Source of the DNA: Pyrus communis
Taxonomy: Eukaryota > Streptophyta > Magnoliopsida > Rosales > Rosaceae
Assembly: GCF_963583255.1 (NCBI RefSeq)
Contig: NC_084813.1
Span: forward strand, 4,430,001 to 4,494,000
Direction: 5' to 3'
DNA: 64,000 bases
Part shown: one piece after another, positions 48,737 through 60,480 of the stretch
Numbering within the stretch: position 1 is the first letter of the stretch
Layout: every line of letters starts with the position of its first letter
Translations under genes and position numbers: made by a program
The notes under the pieces: generated by a model
Databases searched by the model: none
The model's input: the letters and a program-made list of their open reading frames with translations, nothing else
Told to the model about the DNA's origin: nothing

Positions 48737-50063
48737 GCTATCTGACTAACCTACTATTTGGATCCGATTTTACACTATCGGCCCGAGTAATCATGAGCGT
48801 TGAATGAGTAGAATTTTAAACCATGGAATGACAAAGTGGTTGAAATGATTTTTAGTTATTATTGAGAAATAATATTGTGATTTTAATCATGATATTATCT
48901 CTTAGTAATATATTAAATTATTTAAACCTAAAATTTGTCTAAATCCCAATTAATTTGAATGATGGTGGAATATTGGGATATGGACGGCGTCAGATAATGA
49001 AGCAAGTAGTACAATTCAAATTGATTTGGATGTTTGGCAGTGGACGTGCAGATTGAAGTAGCTTGGAGTGGAGATTAGCATATGGGATTTGATGATCTTA
49101 AAGTCATGGTCTTGGAAAATGATGAGATAAGCAACCTAGGTAGACTAGGTCTTTTTGCATGGTGATAGATGTTGTCAGATGGGTTTAAAAGCTACTGATG
49201 GAGTTTTTATGATGAGATAAGAAGCCTAGGTAGGCTTGGCATATGATGAGATGTGATAAGCCTAATTTTTAGGTTTGAAAAGTCAAGGAACAAATCCCAC
49301 GGATCAATTTGAAGGACATGTCTTGGCTTCTGATGCGGATCAAGTTCAATTCCGCGAATTAAAGTTGCAGTTGGACACTACAAAATTATCTGGGCGCGCC
49401 ACACAACATTTGCTTCTATAAATACAGTGTTGTAGACAACATTCAGGGCCCTCCAATTCAACACACAAATTGCCCTGTGCAAACCTCTCAAACATCTTGA
49501 GATTTTTTTATTTTCTTTTTCTACAAACACATCTTCAGTTTGGATAAACATCACTGTTACTGTAAAATCAGCCGACCGAGGAGCACCTTCAGTTTGGATA
49601 AACAGCACTGCGTAGAAGCCGACCGGTTACCTATCCAAGTCTCGATTGAGAAGGGTTTTTGAATCCTTATTGGCAGAGGTCATCTTATTAGCTTTCTCGG
49701 CAAAATAAGGTGTTACAAGTTACTACATTTACCATCAAGACATACATCTCTTTTGAGTACCTATGTAATCACCGTGACCAAACCCGGCGTCGAGAATTCG
49801 TGAACTTCACAGAACTAGCAGCCTTGTCTTCAGGCTTGAGAACCCAAAGACCGAGACGTATTCCTTCCTCGGTCGCAATTGCAAGATCAAAAAGTCAGTA
49901 GTGCGTTCAACACAACATCAACAAATTTTACTCCTCAGCCGACGAGTTGGCACGCCCCGCATCAACCGAAAGACGTAGTTAGCTCATTAGTTAATCGGCA
50001 TGCGCGTCACGTAAGCTTTGTAGTTTTTAGGGTCAACACCTACATGTTAAATCTAATGTCTAA
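48737..50063. other. intergenic with retroelement-like fragment
   Basis: No gene supported. 49380-50060 holds two copies of CTTCAGTTTGGATAAACA (about 49534 and 49591) and stretches such as CGGCGTCGAGAATTCG that look like the end of an LTR and leader of a gypsy-type element. I could not find matching LTRs. Short repeats of GATGAGATAAG(A/C)A(A/G)CCTAGGTAG occur near 49120 and 49212. Confidence 0.35.
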
Positions 50064-50072
50064 AAACAAGTA

Positions 50073-50854
50073 GGGAAATTTTATTTGAACCCGTACAACC
50101 TCTTTCCACATCTAACTTACTTTTTACACCCATATTACTTTTAATTAAGATACCAATATCTCTTTAAACCCAAATTTATTACCTAAACTATCCTCACAAA
50201 CCCAATTCAATTTATAAATTTAGCTATACATCCATTTATCTACAATGCAGTCGCCAAAATCTCTGCCTTCAATTTTGCAAAACCTATCAATGTAGCACTG
50301 CCTCATGCCCAATATATGCATCTACAGTAAGGCAACCCCAAATTATTTTAGAAATCAAACCCACAACAAAACTTCAAAAGGTGCTCCTTGAAAATTTGAA
50401 TTCTTACAACTTAATGCCATTTTGAGAGCGGGAAGATCTACGGTTTTGTGGGTTTAAAATTTCTTTGAATTTTTTTTAATTTTTCTATCAATTGCTTCAA
50501 TGAAATTTTATTTGATCTTTTTCCTAAAGTTTCAAATTTCCAAATGGATTTTTGAAAACCCAACCCAGCAGAGACCAGTGACGTAGAAAGATTTCCTGAT
50601 TTGATCTTTTTCTTAAAAGCTTTTCTTTTATTATAAGAGCTATTAGGGGTGTTGCCGGAATGAATGTAGGATAAACAAGGAGAGTGATGATAGAGTTTAA
50701 TTATAGGGTGTGGGTTTACTCATAAATTTTAGTTTTATTGTTAACTTTATCTTGTACTTTATGGTAATTATACAATAGAGTAAACAAGACAATTCACATT
50801 TAAAGTTTAAGTTGGATGTAGAGAGAGGTTATGTGGGTTTAAATAAAATTTCCC
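50073..50854. mobile_element. long-TIR element, 782 bp, near-perfect 9-bp TSD
   Basis: Left terminus GGGAAATTTTATTTGAACCC and right terminus GGGTTTAAATAAAATTTCCC are inverted repeats. The arms continue with ACAACCTCTTTCCACATCTA against TTGGATGTAGAGAGAGGTTA. Flanking 9-bp repeats AAACAAGTA (50064-50072) and TAACAAGTA (50855-50863) match at eight of nine. No coding capacity. It has the same GGG...CCC ends and TSD size as the elements at 7283 and 62342, but different sequence. Confidence 0.85.
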
Positions 50855-50863
50855 TAACAAGTA

Positions 50864-51847
50864 TGCCTTAAGTTGCTGTGCAAAATCTGATCAAGTTGTG
50901 GAGCATTCAAAGACCATGCTAAAGCTCCCCACACCTAATGAATTAAGTTGAGCTAAAACTCCCAAACGATGGTTTTGTTAATTCAAACCCCAAATCTCAA
51001 TCCTAAACCCACCCCACTAATCATGATTAGTGCCTCCTTGAAGCTTCATTGATAAAGGCAAATTAATGCATATTCTAAACACCCCACTAATCATGATTAG
51101 TACGACAAAAATTCTAGTTGAGGTAGTGATGGAAAGTAGCACGAAACTCTCGAACTCGCTTTGTTTTTTATGATTCTGTAAGTCAGCTTTGGGTTGTATT
51201 TTCCGTTTCTTTACCCAAAAAAAAAAAAGTAGCACGAAACATATACACCCTACATGTGGGTATGGTTTTGGGACAAAGCTAAAGGAAGCTTAGAACGTCC
51301 GAACAATTCACATGGGGAGAGACTACTGTATAACGTGATTCCCTTCCCTACAGACTGAGTATGGCCTCATGCCCCAAATCCCCTAATCCCACTAATAAAG
51401 TATCTTATTATTCCTAATCTTTTTATACTCCAAATCTAATCTCAGGTCCAGCTACTTTGTGTTAACCCTCACACCAAGAAGACTGAAAACGAATGGAGGA
51501 GGTATCCCACTGCACAATTATGGCAAACTAATTTTGGTCTCTCTGCAGCCTCGGTGCTACATGAGGTGGCGGTACTTTTAACCCTCAGGTAATAAAGCAT
51601 GCGGCCCTAACCAAGGCCTTCATGGGAGTTTTGGACGTTGGTTGGGGGTTTCAAACTTTTGCTCGCTTTTCACTACTGAACGTGATTATTATTAATTTAT
51701 GACTTAATTTGTGTTATGATTATTAATTTATGACTTGGGTTGGGGGTTCTAAATGTGATTATTATTAATTTATCACTTAATTTGTGCTATACCCCTTATA
51801 TTGTACACGAAATCTTAATTTATTCTCTACACTCGGTTGTGTTTGAT
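50864..51847. other. intergenic with small duplications
   Basis: No gene supported. CACCCCACTAATCATGATTAG occurs twice (about 51010 and 51081) and GATTATTATTAATTTAT three times between 51682 and 51773 as a diverged tandem duplication. Confidence 0.45.
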
Positions 51848-52640
51848 AGGAGCATATTTATACTATTTTGTTATCTTATTTCCCTATATTTACTTAATTA
51901 ATTTCCAGTAATTATAGTGTTTTATATTATTTTTATTTATTATAGGTCTAATTTGGTAAAGTTGACAATTGGAGGTTAAAAAGAATAAAACAGAGCAAAA
52001 TTAGACTTGGAGTTGGATGGCAAGCATTGGTTGTAAGGGCTGGACGTTTTGGAGCTGTTAGAATGTTTCACGTGTGTACATTTGAAGTATAGAGGTTCAA
52101 TTCAAGAAGGATTTGAAGACAAAGTTGGAGTTGAAGACTACCAAAGAAATAAGGCAATTCCCTTGCACATTATACTATCTTATCTCCAGCTGAAAAGATA
52201 AATCCTAATTAACTTTAAATACTTTCCAACTGATTTCCTAGAGTTCTACCACAATCCAAACTTTCTCTTACACATATATACTTATTCCTTCAGCCACACC
52301 ACCTTCTTATCTCTGCCGCATCCCAATACCACAAATTCCCTGAAGCCTTTCACACAACCCAGCCGTGTTCCATCCTTCCATTCGATCGTTGATCCACTCA
52401 TCCATTGAAGTTGCAGGAGCTTCTAGTTTCTTTCGAACCTTTGTTATTTATTTTCTTTTCAATTTTTGTTATAATGAAGTTGCTTTTTAATTATGATGAA
52501 CATGTGTAACTAATCTCTTTCTTTGCTAAAGGTGAACTAAAGCCATGAACATATGTTAATATGAGTTGATTCAATCCAGTTATTTCTCATTAAACGTGAA
52601 TGTTGTTTACTTATCTGGTTTATAAAGAACTTATTCTTAT
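51848..52640 (+). repeat. LTR-like sequence, probable solo LTR or fragment
   Basis: It begins TGATAGGAGCATATTTATAC, a common start of plant gypsy LTRs. It later contains ATGATGAACATGTGTAACTA followed by GCTAAAGGTGAACTAAAGCC, matched in order by ATGAATATGCGTAACTAATT and GCTAAGGCGAAGCC near 61145 in the other copy. The right end is not fixed and no target duplication was found. No coding region. Confidence 0.5.
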
Positions 52641-53820
52641 GTTTATTAAGGGTGCAAAGTATCGCATGTTATTCTCTTACCCACTACTTGAGTCTTATAT
52701 TCCCTACTAACTTGGTCGTAGGAGAGCCTTTGAGTGACACATCCCCGGTCTTTGACTAGCTTACGGTTGTTTGTTCTTTTACATGTTACTCGGGTTTGTG
52801 CATCTCCACCTTTGGTTCCAACAATTAATGTTTTCATTAAGAGCAAACTCATATGCCTCTCGACTAGATCACTCCACCACTGCGTTGACAACTTCAAAGC
52901 AACCACGCTGCAGCTGCGCCGCCTTCAAGCACGGTGCCGCCTCTGAAAACAAAGACGCTCCCACCATGGACCGAATATGTGAAGGTCTGCTGCAAATCTA
53001 TGCTTCTGTCGACAAGCTTTGAAAGGCTCCAATAAATTTTCCACCCATTAACTTAACGAGTTAACACAATACGAATCATTAAGATCGTAAATTGACACAA
53101 ACATGACGAACACATTTGTTAGGTCTAGTTGAAGGACGACTTGAGAGTTTATGTTTGATAGATATGATGAATCCTTGACCCATGTGGGTGGATCTGACGG
53201 TCAGAATGGATGATGGTAAGTTTTAAGATGTGGTGGATTACACAGGAGAATGTTCCTTCGGATGTGGAACAGTGGAAGTAGAAAAAATATAGGGAAGCAC
53301 GAGGGAGGGGCTATTCTTCTATTATTATAAGGTGTCCTACTAAAGAGACGGTCACAAGGGCACGTGGTGGCTGATTCCGCTTGTTATTAAACTAGTACTG
53401 GCGACTTTCCAGTAAAACCGTTGATCCCCAACCTCCTCCCAGCTGGAGATAGCTGTCCGATCACCTCCCCATGTGATCCCATTGGACATACACAACACGC
53501 ATACATAGATATTTGATAGAGATCCAAAACAAAGAAAGAGAGAGATATTTATTGATTGGGATTTTACAGACTTTGGACATTATAAAAACAAAATATCTAA
53601 CCAGATGAGAGATTTTCTACTGCAAACGGTGACACCGGATAATAATTATCTAATGGATAAAATACGTGACAATCATATGTATCGGCAGTGAGTCTCACTG
53701 GGACAATATATTGATTTCAAGAGAATTTTTCGGGCTATAATCATGTGGATTTCTCTCGTCATAACATTATTGATTAGTTGATTCTTCAACCCTTCAACAT
53801 TCCCTTCTTTCTGTATTTTC
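52641..53820. other. intergenic, upstream of bZIP
   Basis: 52640-53030 is repeat-like without a recognisable domain. From about 53340 the sequence is probably the bZIP promoter. No gene supported. Confidence 0.4.
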
Positions 53821-53824
53821 TGGG

Positions 53825-53836
53825 TATATATATAAG
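53825..53836 (+). promoter_or_regulatory. TATA box of the bZIP gene
   Basis: TATATATATAAG lies about 185 bp before the start codon. The leader it implies contains a CT-rich microsatellite (53880-53932) followed by TATATATATA. Confidence 0.6.
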
Positions 53837-53879
53837 CCTTTGTTGGAGCTTGTAATTTGGATTGGTTTCTTTCAAGTCC

Positions 53880-53942
53880 TCTCTCTCTCTCTTCTCTCTC
53901 TCTCTGTCTGTCTCTGTCTCTCTCTCTCTCTCTATATATATA
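53880..53942 (+). repeat. (CT)n-(TA)n microsatellite in bZIP 5' leader
   Basis: Interrupted CT repeats with TGTCTG interruptions, then TA repeats. Within the likely 5' untranslated region. Confidence 0.9.
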
Positions 53943-54020
53943 TCATCATTTCAACATTCCAAGGCAAGTTTGGTTGATACACAAAACAGTTAACATTATT
54001 TTGTGTGCAATATTAATATT

Positions 54021-56753
54021 ATGGCACAATTACCTCCAAAAGTTCCAAGCATGACACCCAATTGGCCTGACTTTTCACACCAGAAGATGCCGCCTTCAAT
54101 GGGCGGCTGTTTTGCGCCAAATGGAAATGCCACAGCCGCCACCACGTCCCAAAACCCTTGTTGGGTCGATGAATTCCTCGACTTCTCGTCTGTGCGACGG
54201 GGATCCCACCGGAGATCCGTCAGCGACTCCACCAGCTTCCTCGAGGCACCAATGCAGGAAGAATGCCGCGTCTCCGCTGCACCTCCAGGCCCGCACTCGC
54301 ACTCCCACGCTAACAACAATCACGAGTTTGATAGGTTTGACGACGAACAGTTCATGTCCATGTTCACCACCGATGAAATCTCCGCCGCTGCCGCAACAGT
54401 GGGACCCACGGGGTCGTCGTCGAACCCGTCCACGCCTTCCGATCATAACAGCATCAATGACGATGAGAAAGAAACGCAGGGGATTAATAAGCAGCAGCAG
54501 ATCAATAAGCAGCTAAAGAATGAATTTGAAGAGGGGGAAAGCCAAGGCGAACTACAAACCACATCCAATGGTAGGAAAATTGACCACAAAAGAGTCAAGA
54601 GGTAATCTTCATGCACAATGCATACTATATACATACATATATTTATATATATATATTGATGAGTTTAATTAATTTTGTTATTAATCAGTTGTTGATTACA
54701 TAATTTTCTTGTGTATGTTGCATTAGAATTTTGGCGAACAGACAATCTGCACAAAGATCACGGGTGAGGAAGCTGCAATACGTATCAGAACTCGAACGAA
54801 GTGTTAACTCTCTACAAGTAGGTTAATTACTTGAATTAATTCTGGTTTTAAATTAATTAATTAATTAACTTCTTTAATTTGTCAAACAATATATATTGCT
54901 CCTTAATAATCCAAATCACCGAATATTTTCCTTTTCTCACGAAGGCTGAAGTTTCAGTGCTTTCACCAAGGGTTTCATTTCTTGACCATCAACGCTTGCT
55001 TTTAAATGTCGACAACAGTGCTCTCAAACAAAGAATTGCAGCATTGGCGCAGGATAATATCTTCAAAGACGGTACATACGTATATTATTGTCCTAATTTA
55101 CCATGCATAATTAAATTATTCATTTGAACTTCACATAAATATTGAACAATTAGCAACATGAACCTTGTTCACATTAATTTTAATTTCGTTTTAAGTCCAA
55201 GATATAAGAAAATTCTACAGTGCACCATGGTTTCCGACCTGAAAACTAAATATTTCCTATAGAAATGTGAGTTGCGGATGTTTTGTTTTAAAACCTGGTG
55301 CTCGAGTACTATAGAAAAGTACAAATATATCGGCAATTAGGCATCAATTTTAAGTTTTCATTTTAGTTTACTGGTGTTCAAATGTCAAATTTTATGAAAA
55401 ATATGTATTTAATTCTAATTTTTCCTTAATTAAAAGAAGAACATGTTTGATTGGCCTTCAATCAGTTGAGTTTCTAGCTACCAACTTTTTTATATTGGTG
55501 TGAGATCTAATTAATTCCCTAGCCATGTTAGGAAACATGCAGCCCATAAAAGGTGTTTAAACTTGGTACTCATAGGAAATTATTGCTTTAGATCGTAGAT
55601 AAAGACACTTATTTGATCCACCAAGAATGAATGCACATAAAAAAGGCAGCGTTGAAAAGGCCATCGCATGCATGCTAAGAGTAGGAAGAAAGTTAATGAG
55701 ACAAAGAAATATCATGTGTCATCTCACTAATTGGTGCAATTGCGATAGATGTAGCTAGTACAATATAGGGCACCATGTTATAATTAAATTTCTCCCTTTT
55801 AAATTAGATTAATCATTATATAAAATTAGAAAGACGTACGAAATATTACAGAGATTATATTTTGTTAATTACTGTTCTAATAGAGATGATACCTCGATTG
55901 TCCATGTAGATACCGTTTTACTACGAGAACATTTTTTTTACCTCATCTTTAATTCCGGTAGATGCTCACCGCACAGTTCTATGTATGCATGGTTGGCACC
56001 TGTTAAGCTAGTCAACCGTAGTTAAACTTTGCAACTAAATTTTTTTTTTGAAGATATGGTACGATGGAGGATCCAAGAGAGGGAAGAAAGAAGCATGGGT
56101 GAGAAGGGGTAAAAGCGACATAATATTTTAATTGCAAAATTTTAACTACGGTTAATTAATTTAGTATGTGTCAGCTATAAAGATGTGTGTTGAACATACA
56201 CCTAAACTAAATGGGTAATAAAAATGCTCTCCTTTATATACTCAAAGATACAGTCCACAAAAACATGTGGTCGGATACATAGTATCGTACAAAACATAAA
56301 GTTCCATAATCTTTTATGGTTTGTTAGGTGAGTTCAATGGCTATGCATGCTTTTTTTTTGTGGGGGTAGAAATTTAGGAGGGAAGAGAAGAGATTAGGGA
56401 TAAAGTAATTTAATTGTCATAACATATGGGGCATGTGTTTACACGTGTACTTGTTGATTGATCAATGTGCACATTTTGATTTATATTGTGGGCTGTCACA
56501 AGTAGGATCACATGGTAATGAAATGGTTTTAACTTTGTCTTAATTTGGATTTGGGCAAACAAATATTGCAGCTCATCAAGAAGCATTAAAGAGGGAAATA
56601 GAGAGACTAAGGCAAGTATATCACCAACAAAACGTCAAGAAGATGGAGAGGGTCGCACAATCACCAACCTCACTTACACCCCCGTCGGACACCATATCAA
56701 CTACTCCTCCTCCTGATCAAGGGGAACACCTTCTCAACGTGTCCTCATCTTGA
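54021..56753 (+). CDS. bZIP34: group E bZIP transcription factor (bZIP34/61 type)
   Basis: Nuclear DNA-binding regulator; Arabidopsis bZIP34 acts in pollen wall and lipid programmes. Four exons join in phase: 54021..54601, 54727..54817, 54945..55071 and 56572..56753, giving 326 residues. The N-terminus MAQLPPKVPSM is diagnostic for this pair. Conserved blocks follow: WVDEFLDFSSVRRGSHRRSV, then FDRFDDEQFMSMF, then VGPTGSSSNPSTPSDHN. The basic region KRVKRILANRQSAQRSRVRK has N198-x7-R206, followed by the zipper ELERSVNSLQAEVSVLSPRV, FLDHQRLLLNVDNSALKQRI and AHQEALKREIERLRQVY. The Pro inside the zipper (VLSPRV) is the known group E feature that limits homodimers and favours partners of other groups. 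Intron 3 is about 1.5 kb. An in-frame Met at 54003 is less likely as start. bZIP34 and bZIP61 cannot be separated here. Confidence 0.96.
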
Positions 56754-57930
56754 TCATCATCATTAATTGCCTATTCAAGAAGGATTTCCTAGAAAGAATT
56801 CACTGTTACTGTCATGTTATGATCGAAAATAACCATGTTAGAAGAGTAGGAGAGTAACTTGCACGGAGCAAGTTTACTACCACGTGACTTTTTCTTCTAA
56901 TAATATAATATCATGCATAAATTTCTTTGATATTTCATTATTGAACTGCGATGTTACGTTGCAGAAAGCCAGTTCCATCCAAGTGCTGGCTCCAATGCAA
57001 ACAGTTTAAGACACATTCTCCATCAGCAGTCACTACTACTTGTACTAGCCACTAGCTAGCGAGGAGGAGAAGTCACATTCTTGGGTGACTTGATCTGCTG
57101 CTGCTGCTAACCTGTGGAACCACGTGATGTGTTTGGCTTTACAGAAAGGGACCACTCAGAAAATGAATGATTGGGTTTGCAGGGAAGAACATGTGCATTG
57201 TCCTTCTTACAAACATAAAAAAGAAGAATTAGGGTCGGATTTGCTTTAAAGCTGATTTGGGGTGTGGAGTGTGATGCGTTCATTCTTTTGATATTTATAT
57301 CATTTTTTTTTTTCTCATTAATTTTTCTTTTCTTTTGGATTAATTAGTGGGAGAAGGCAAAGTATAGTGGGGATGTGTTGGGATGAGCAAAAGTAAGGGT
57401 TGTCAGGGAGGTACTTTGATGACAGATTTATTGTACATTTTAGTGTATTTGCTTGTTTGTAACACCCTCATTTGTTGCATTAATTCAACGAATTTTTTCG
57501 TTTTGAATAATACTTAGCATCCTTCCATTAGAAGATACACACATCTTACTTCTTACGAATAGCATATCTTCAACATATAAATTGTGTAATCGGAACTGTT
57601 TAAGTTTTTAATCTTCATTTAAAGATCATTTCGATAAAAAAAATCATTTGAATCAAAGATCATATATGCATTTAATTGTATGAAACAACTCGACAATGTA
57701 AGTACTAAGTAACATATTAATGATGAATCGTCTATTTATATGTGACATTTGATGATCAGAAAATAAAATAAAATATGCCTATATGTTTATGTTTGTATTT
57801 AAGCTTCGTTCAACAATCAAACAAGTGATCTCGTAAGACATCCCTACTCTAACACTTTTCCTCTCATGATAAATGTTATAAATAAAGTTCTTGAACAGGT
57901 CGTTGATTAGGCTTTGAAGAACACTTAGGA
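56754..57930. other. bZIP 3' region and intergenic
   Basis: The first few hundred bases are probably the 3' untranslated region. No other gene. Nothing structured was seen. Confidence 0.45.
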
Positions 57931-58246
57931 CGTGTTTACTAATCCGTAATCAGATTGAAAGAAATTGGATTGAGGATGAATTGAATTGAAGATGAATTGA
58001 AATGAGGTAGAATCAGAATCAAATTCCTAATGGAGCTATGTACTAAAACTGTCTGGAATTGGAGTATGAATGATGTTGAGTCCATATAAGTTATTTACTA
58101 ATTCACTTCAATCAGAATTAAAACTAAGTTAATTACTAAATTGCCCTTACATAAATAAATTATTTTCATACTAATTAATTAAATTAAATTTATATAATAA
58201 AATTCATCTATATCTTAATTAAATTAAATTTCTTAATCAAATTCTC

Positions 58247-59037
58247 TTCTATTTGTGCGGTCACAGTTGTGGAGCAAACAATATTCACAAGGCGACACGT
58301 AAATTTTTGGATTAAGAAGACAAAAATACCCTTGAGGCATATCAGGATTCCTACGCGCGAGTAACGGGCAACCATCCTTAACCAAGTTAGAAATGCCCAA
58401 AAAAGGTAACAATTCAAAAATTCATTTCATCAAATCCTTCTACAAGGTAATCCCTAAAATTTATTTCACCCCATATATCTTTTACCTAATTTCCCTTTTT
58501 TAGCTAAATCAACTAGCTAATTATTATATAACTTAATTATCTATTTATTATAAATATTCTATAACCACCAAAACATTCCCCTTATGTTTAATTAGCCAAT
58601 TAATACCTATTAAAATTGGCTAATTAAACCAAAATTAAACCCAAAAACACACCTAATGGCCGGCCACTCTTTCTCCAAAGAGGACTGGCCTATCCCTATA
58701 AATAGGCTCCCATTTTCACCAAAAGATGATTCCACACTCTTGCTAAAATTCTCCAAAACTCTCAAACATATTTCTCTCTAAATTCTAACTTTGGCATCGG
58801 AGGTTCTTCGGCCAAAGCCCCCCCATTCATCGTGGGCGCGTAAGGCTCTTGGCCTTGACCGAATGTGTTATTTGTTTTGTAGGTGCAATTTTGTCCAAGA
58901 TCAAGGATGAAGAAATTTGCATCCACAACGGTTATGTCACATCAACATTTTATATCACTATTACTTTTTGTCTTATTATCTCTATAAAAAAATCAATATA
59001 AAATGTTGATGTGACTTAACCGTGACCGCACAAAATA
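58247..59037. repeat. MITE with TIR TTTGTGCGGTCAC, split by a solo LTR
   Basis: The right end reads GTTGATGTGACTTAACCGTG then ACCGCACAAAATA. The matching left arm is broken in two: TATTTGTGCGGTCACAGT lies before the solo LTR and ACGGTTATGTCACATCAACA after it. Joined by position, the two pieces mirror the right arm. Inner arms CATCAACATTTTATAT and ATATAAAATGTTGATG confirm it. Without the LTR the MITE is about 130 bp. Its own target duplication is unclear, possibly TA. Confidence 0.8.
58268..58927 (+). mobile_element. solo LTR of the 12862-20252 element family, inserted in a MITE
   Basis: It begins TGTGGAGC and ends GCATCCACA and is homologous to the LTRs at 12862 and 19455 in reverse orientation (shared blocks: TACCCTTGAGGC, TTAACCAAGTTAGAAATGCC, GATGCAAATTTCT on minus). 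There is no internal region or second LTR, so it is a solo LTR left by recombination between LTRs. Flanking pentamers ACAGT (58263-58267) and ACGGT (58928-58932) match at four of five. At 660 bp it is shorter than the 776-798 bp copies. Confidence 0.85.
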
Positions 59038-59774
59038 GGAAGGGATGAGAGTGTATAGGAACTTGGAGGGCAAAGAAGCCGGGTCCTTACCAAATCCACC
59101 ATCTTACACCTCCATAGCCCACCCTGCCTTTCCTTGCCTTTCCTTGCATTGCCCTTCACCCCATGCCTTTCCTTGTCCAGTTACATTGCAGTATCGTTGT
59201 CGTCTCATACCCCAACTATCTTCTTTCATGGTCCGCACCGCACATACCCCAACTATTTTCAGCTTCCCCCTCTTATTTTTCCATCTACTTCTCATATCCT
59301 TCCATCTCTCTCTCCAACCCCACAACCACTGGAATATAGCCCACAACCACTATAGTAGTGGATCCACCACCACTGCAACTTCAATTGCAGGTGTTAGAGT
59401 GTATTTACCACCACTGCAGCTTCAATTCCAGGTGTTAGAGTGTAGTTCAATTGGCAGATGTGGCTCCAAACGAGTTTCAAATCTGTTCTTCGCAACGACA
59501 ACCCATTCCACCAACTCAGTCTTTGAAGCCCATCCATCTAAGGGGTAGTTTGGGTATAAAAGTTGGATTCCTGGAAGAGCCTTCTCCCCAGAATCCAAAT
59601 ACCACCTCCATCTAGGGGATTTGATTCCGGGAGATTTAGGGATCCAATTCCTAATTTTAAGTGGACCCCATCTTGTTTTTCATTCCGGAAATGTTAGTAA
59701 ACGGCTTGAATGCCAGGAAAAGAATGCAATTTCGTTTCTTGCCATTCTGTTCCAGTTTGGTAAACACGCCATTA
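59038..59774. other. repeat-like region, no gene supported
   Basis: An open frame of 167 codons at 59045-59548 is Ser/Pro/His-rich and tracks a pyrimidine-rich stretch; I recognise no domain and do not call it a gene. A 34-bp segment, CCACCACTGCA(A/G)CTTCAATT(G/C)CAGGTGTTAGAGTGTA, occurs twice (about 59367 and 59410). Confidence 0.45.
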
Positions 59775-60110
59775 GTTAATTCTGAAATTGAAGAACATGG
59801 TGTCCAGTCACCTAGAGTATCCCACGTTAGTAATTCGGTGATCAGGTCATCTCCTTCATCCGACTCCTCTAGTGGTGAATAATTGTTAGGTAATATTGTT
59901 GAAATAAAAATGCAATCTAATAGAGGCACGCCAGCTTTGCTAGATGATTATAGCATTTCTTTAGCTTTTGGGCATGTTGTTGCTTTAGCAAAGGATGTCG
60001 TTGGTATTGTTAATCATCTTGAGGGTTGTGATAAAGATGGTTTTACTCCTATTGTATCTAAATCTCAATAAGTAAATAAAAAACAAAAACATAGTGCTAA
60101 GATTTCCAGC
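59775..60110 (+). pseudogene. possible LINE ORF1/linker fragment
   Basis: Short frames separated by stops read Ser-rich SVIRSSPSSDSSSGE, then further on KDGFTPIVSKSQ followed by a stop and Lys-rich sequence. A (D)DGFTPV.SK pattern with basic residues is common in the linker before the endonuclease of plant L1-type LINEs. The evidence is a single weak motif, so treat this as a suggestion. Confidence 0.3.
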
Positions 60111-60176
60111 GTTCTGACCCCGTTTGAAGAGAGTCCACAAAATACCGGCTCGTTTTAAATAAATATGTTTTAATGA

Positions 60177-60453
60177 GGAGTAATGCTATTCATACCATGT
60201 TTTTATACCACATTACTATACCACTTAGAAGGCATCTGATGTCGACAGGCATATCATTTGAAAAATTTGCAAAACCCAAGGAAAGGAAGGAGAAAGTCTC
60301 ATCGTATACCACAATCATCATTTAGTTAACTTTTTCTTAATTATTAGTTTATTAAATAATGAACTAAATTTAAAAATCTGATTAATTCAAATGATGTGGC
60401 TATCCACATCAAATGCAATGTGGTACAAAAACATAGCATGAATAACATTACGC
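60177..60453. repeat. 277-bp MITE, 8-bp TSD TTTAATGA
   Basis: Left end GGAGTAATGCTATTCATACC, right end ATAGCATGAATAACATTACGC, imperfect inverted repeats. Inner arms TTTTTATACCACATT and AATGTGGTACAAAAA. Direct repeats TTTAATGA flank it (60169-60176 and 60454-60461). Same family as 25771-26081 and the fragment near 35155. An 8-bp TSD would fit hAT. Confidence 0.8.
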
Positions 60454-60480
60454 TTTAATGAAATATTAGGCATTGGTAAT

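Noticed and set aside
59045..59548. 167-codon open frame as a gene
   Set aside because: Composition follows a pyrimidine-rich stretch; no domain, no splice signals, and it lies between repeats.
57928..59770. A single 1.8-kb element bounded by GGACGTGTTTACTAA and TTGGTAAACACGCC
   Set aside because: The outer 14 bases are inverted, but inner arms do not match well and no direct target duplication is present (TTA on the left, ATTAG on the right). The ends may come from two related elements.
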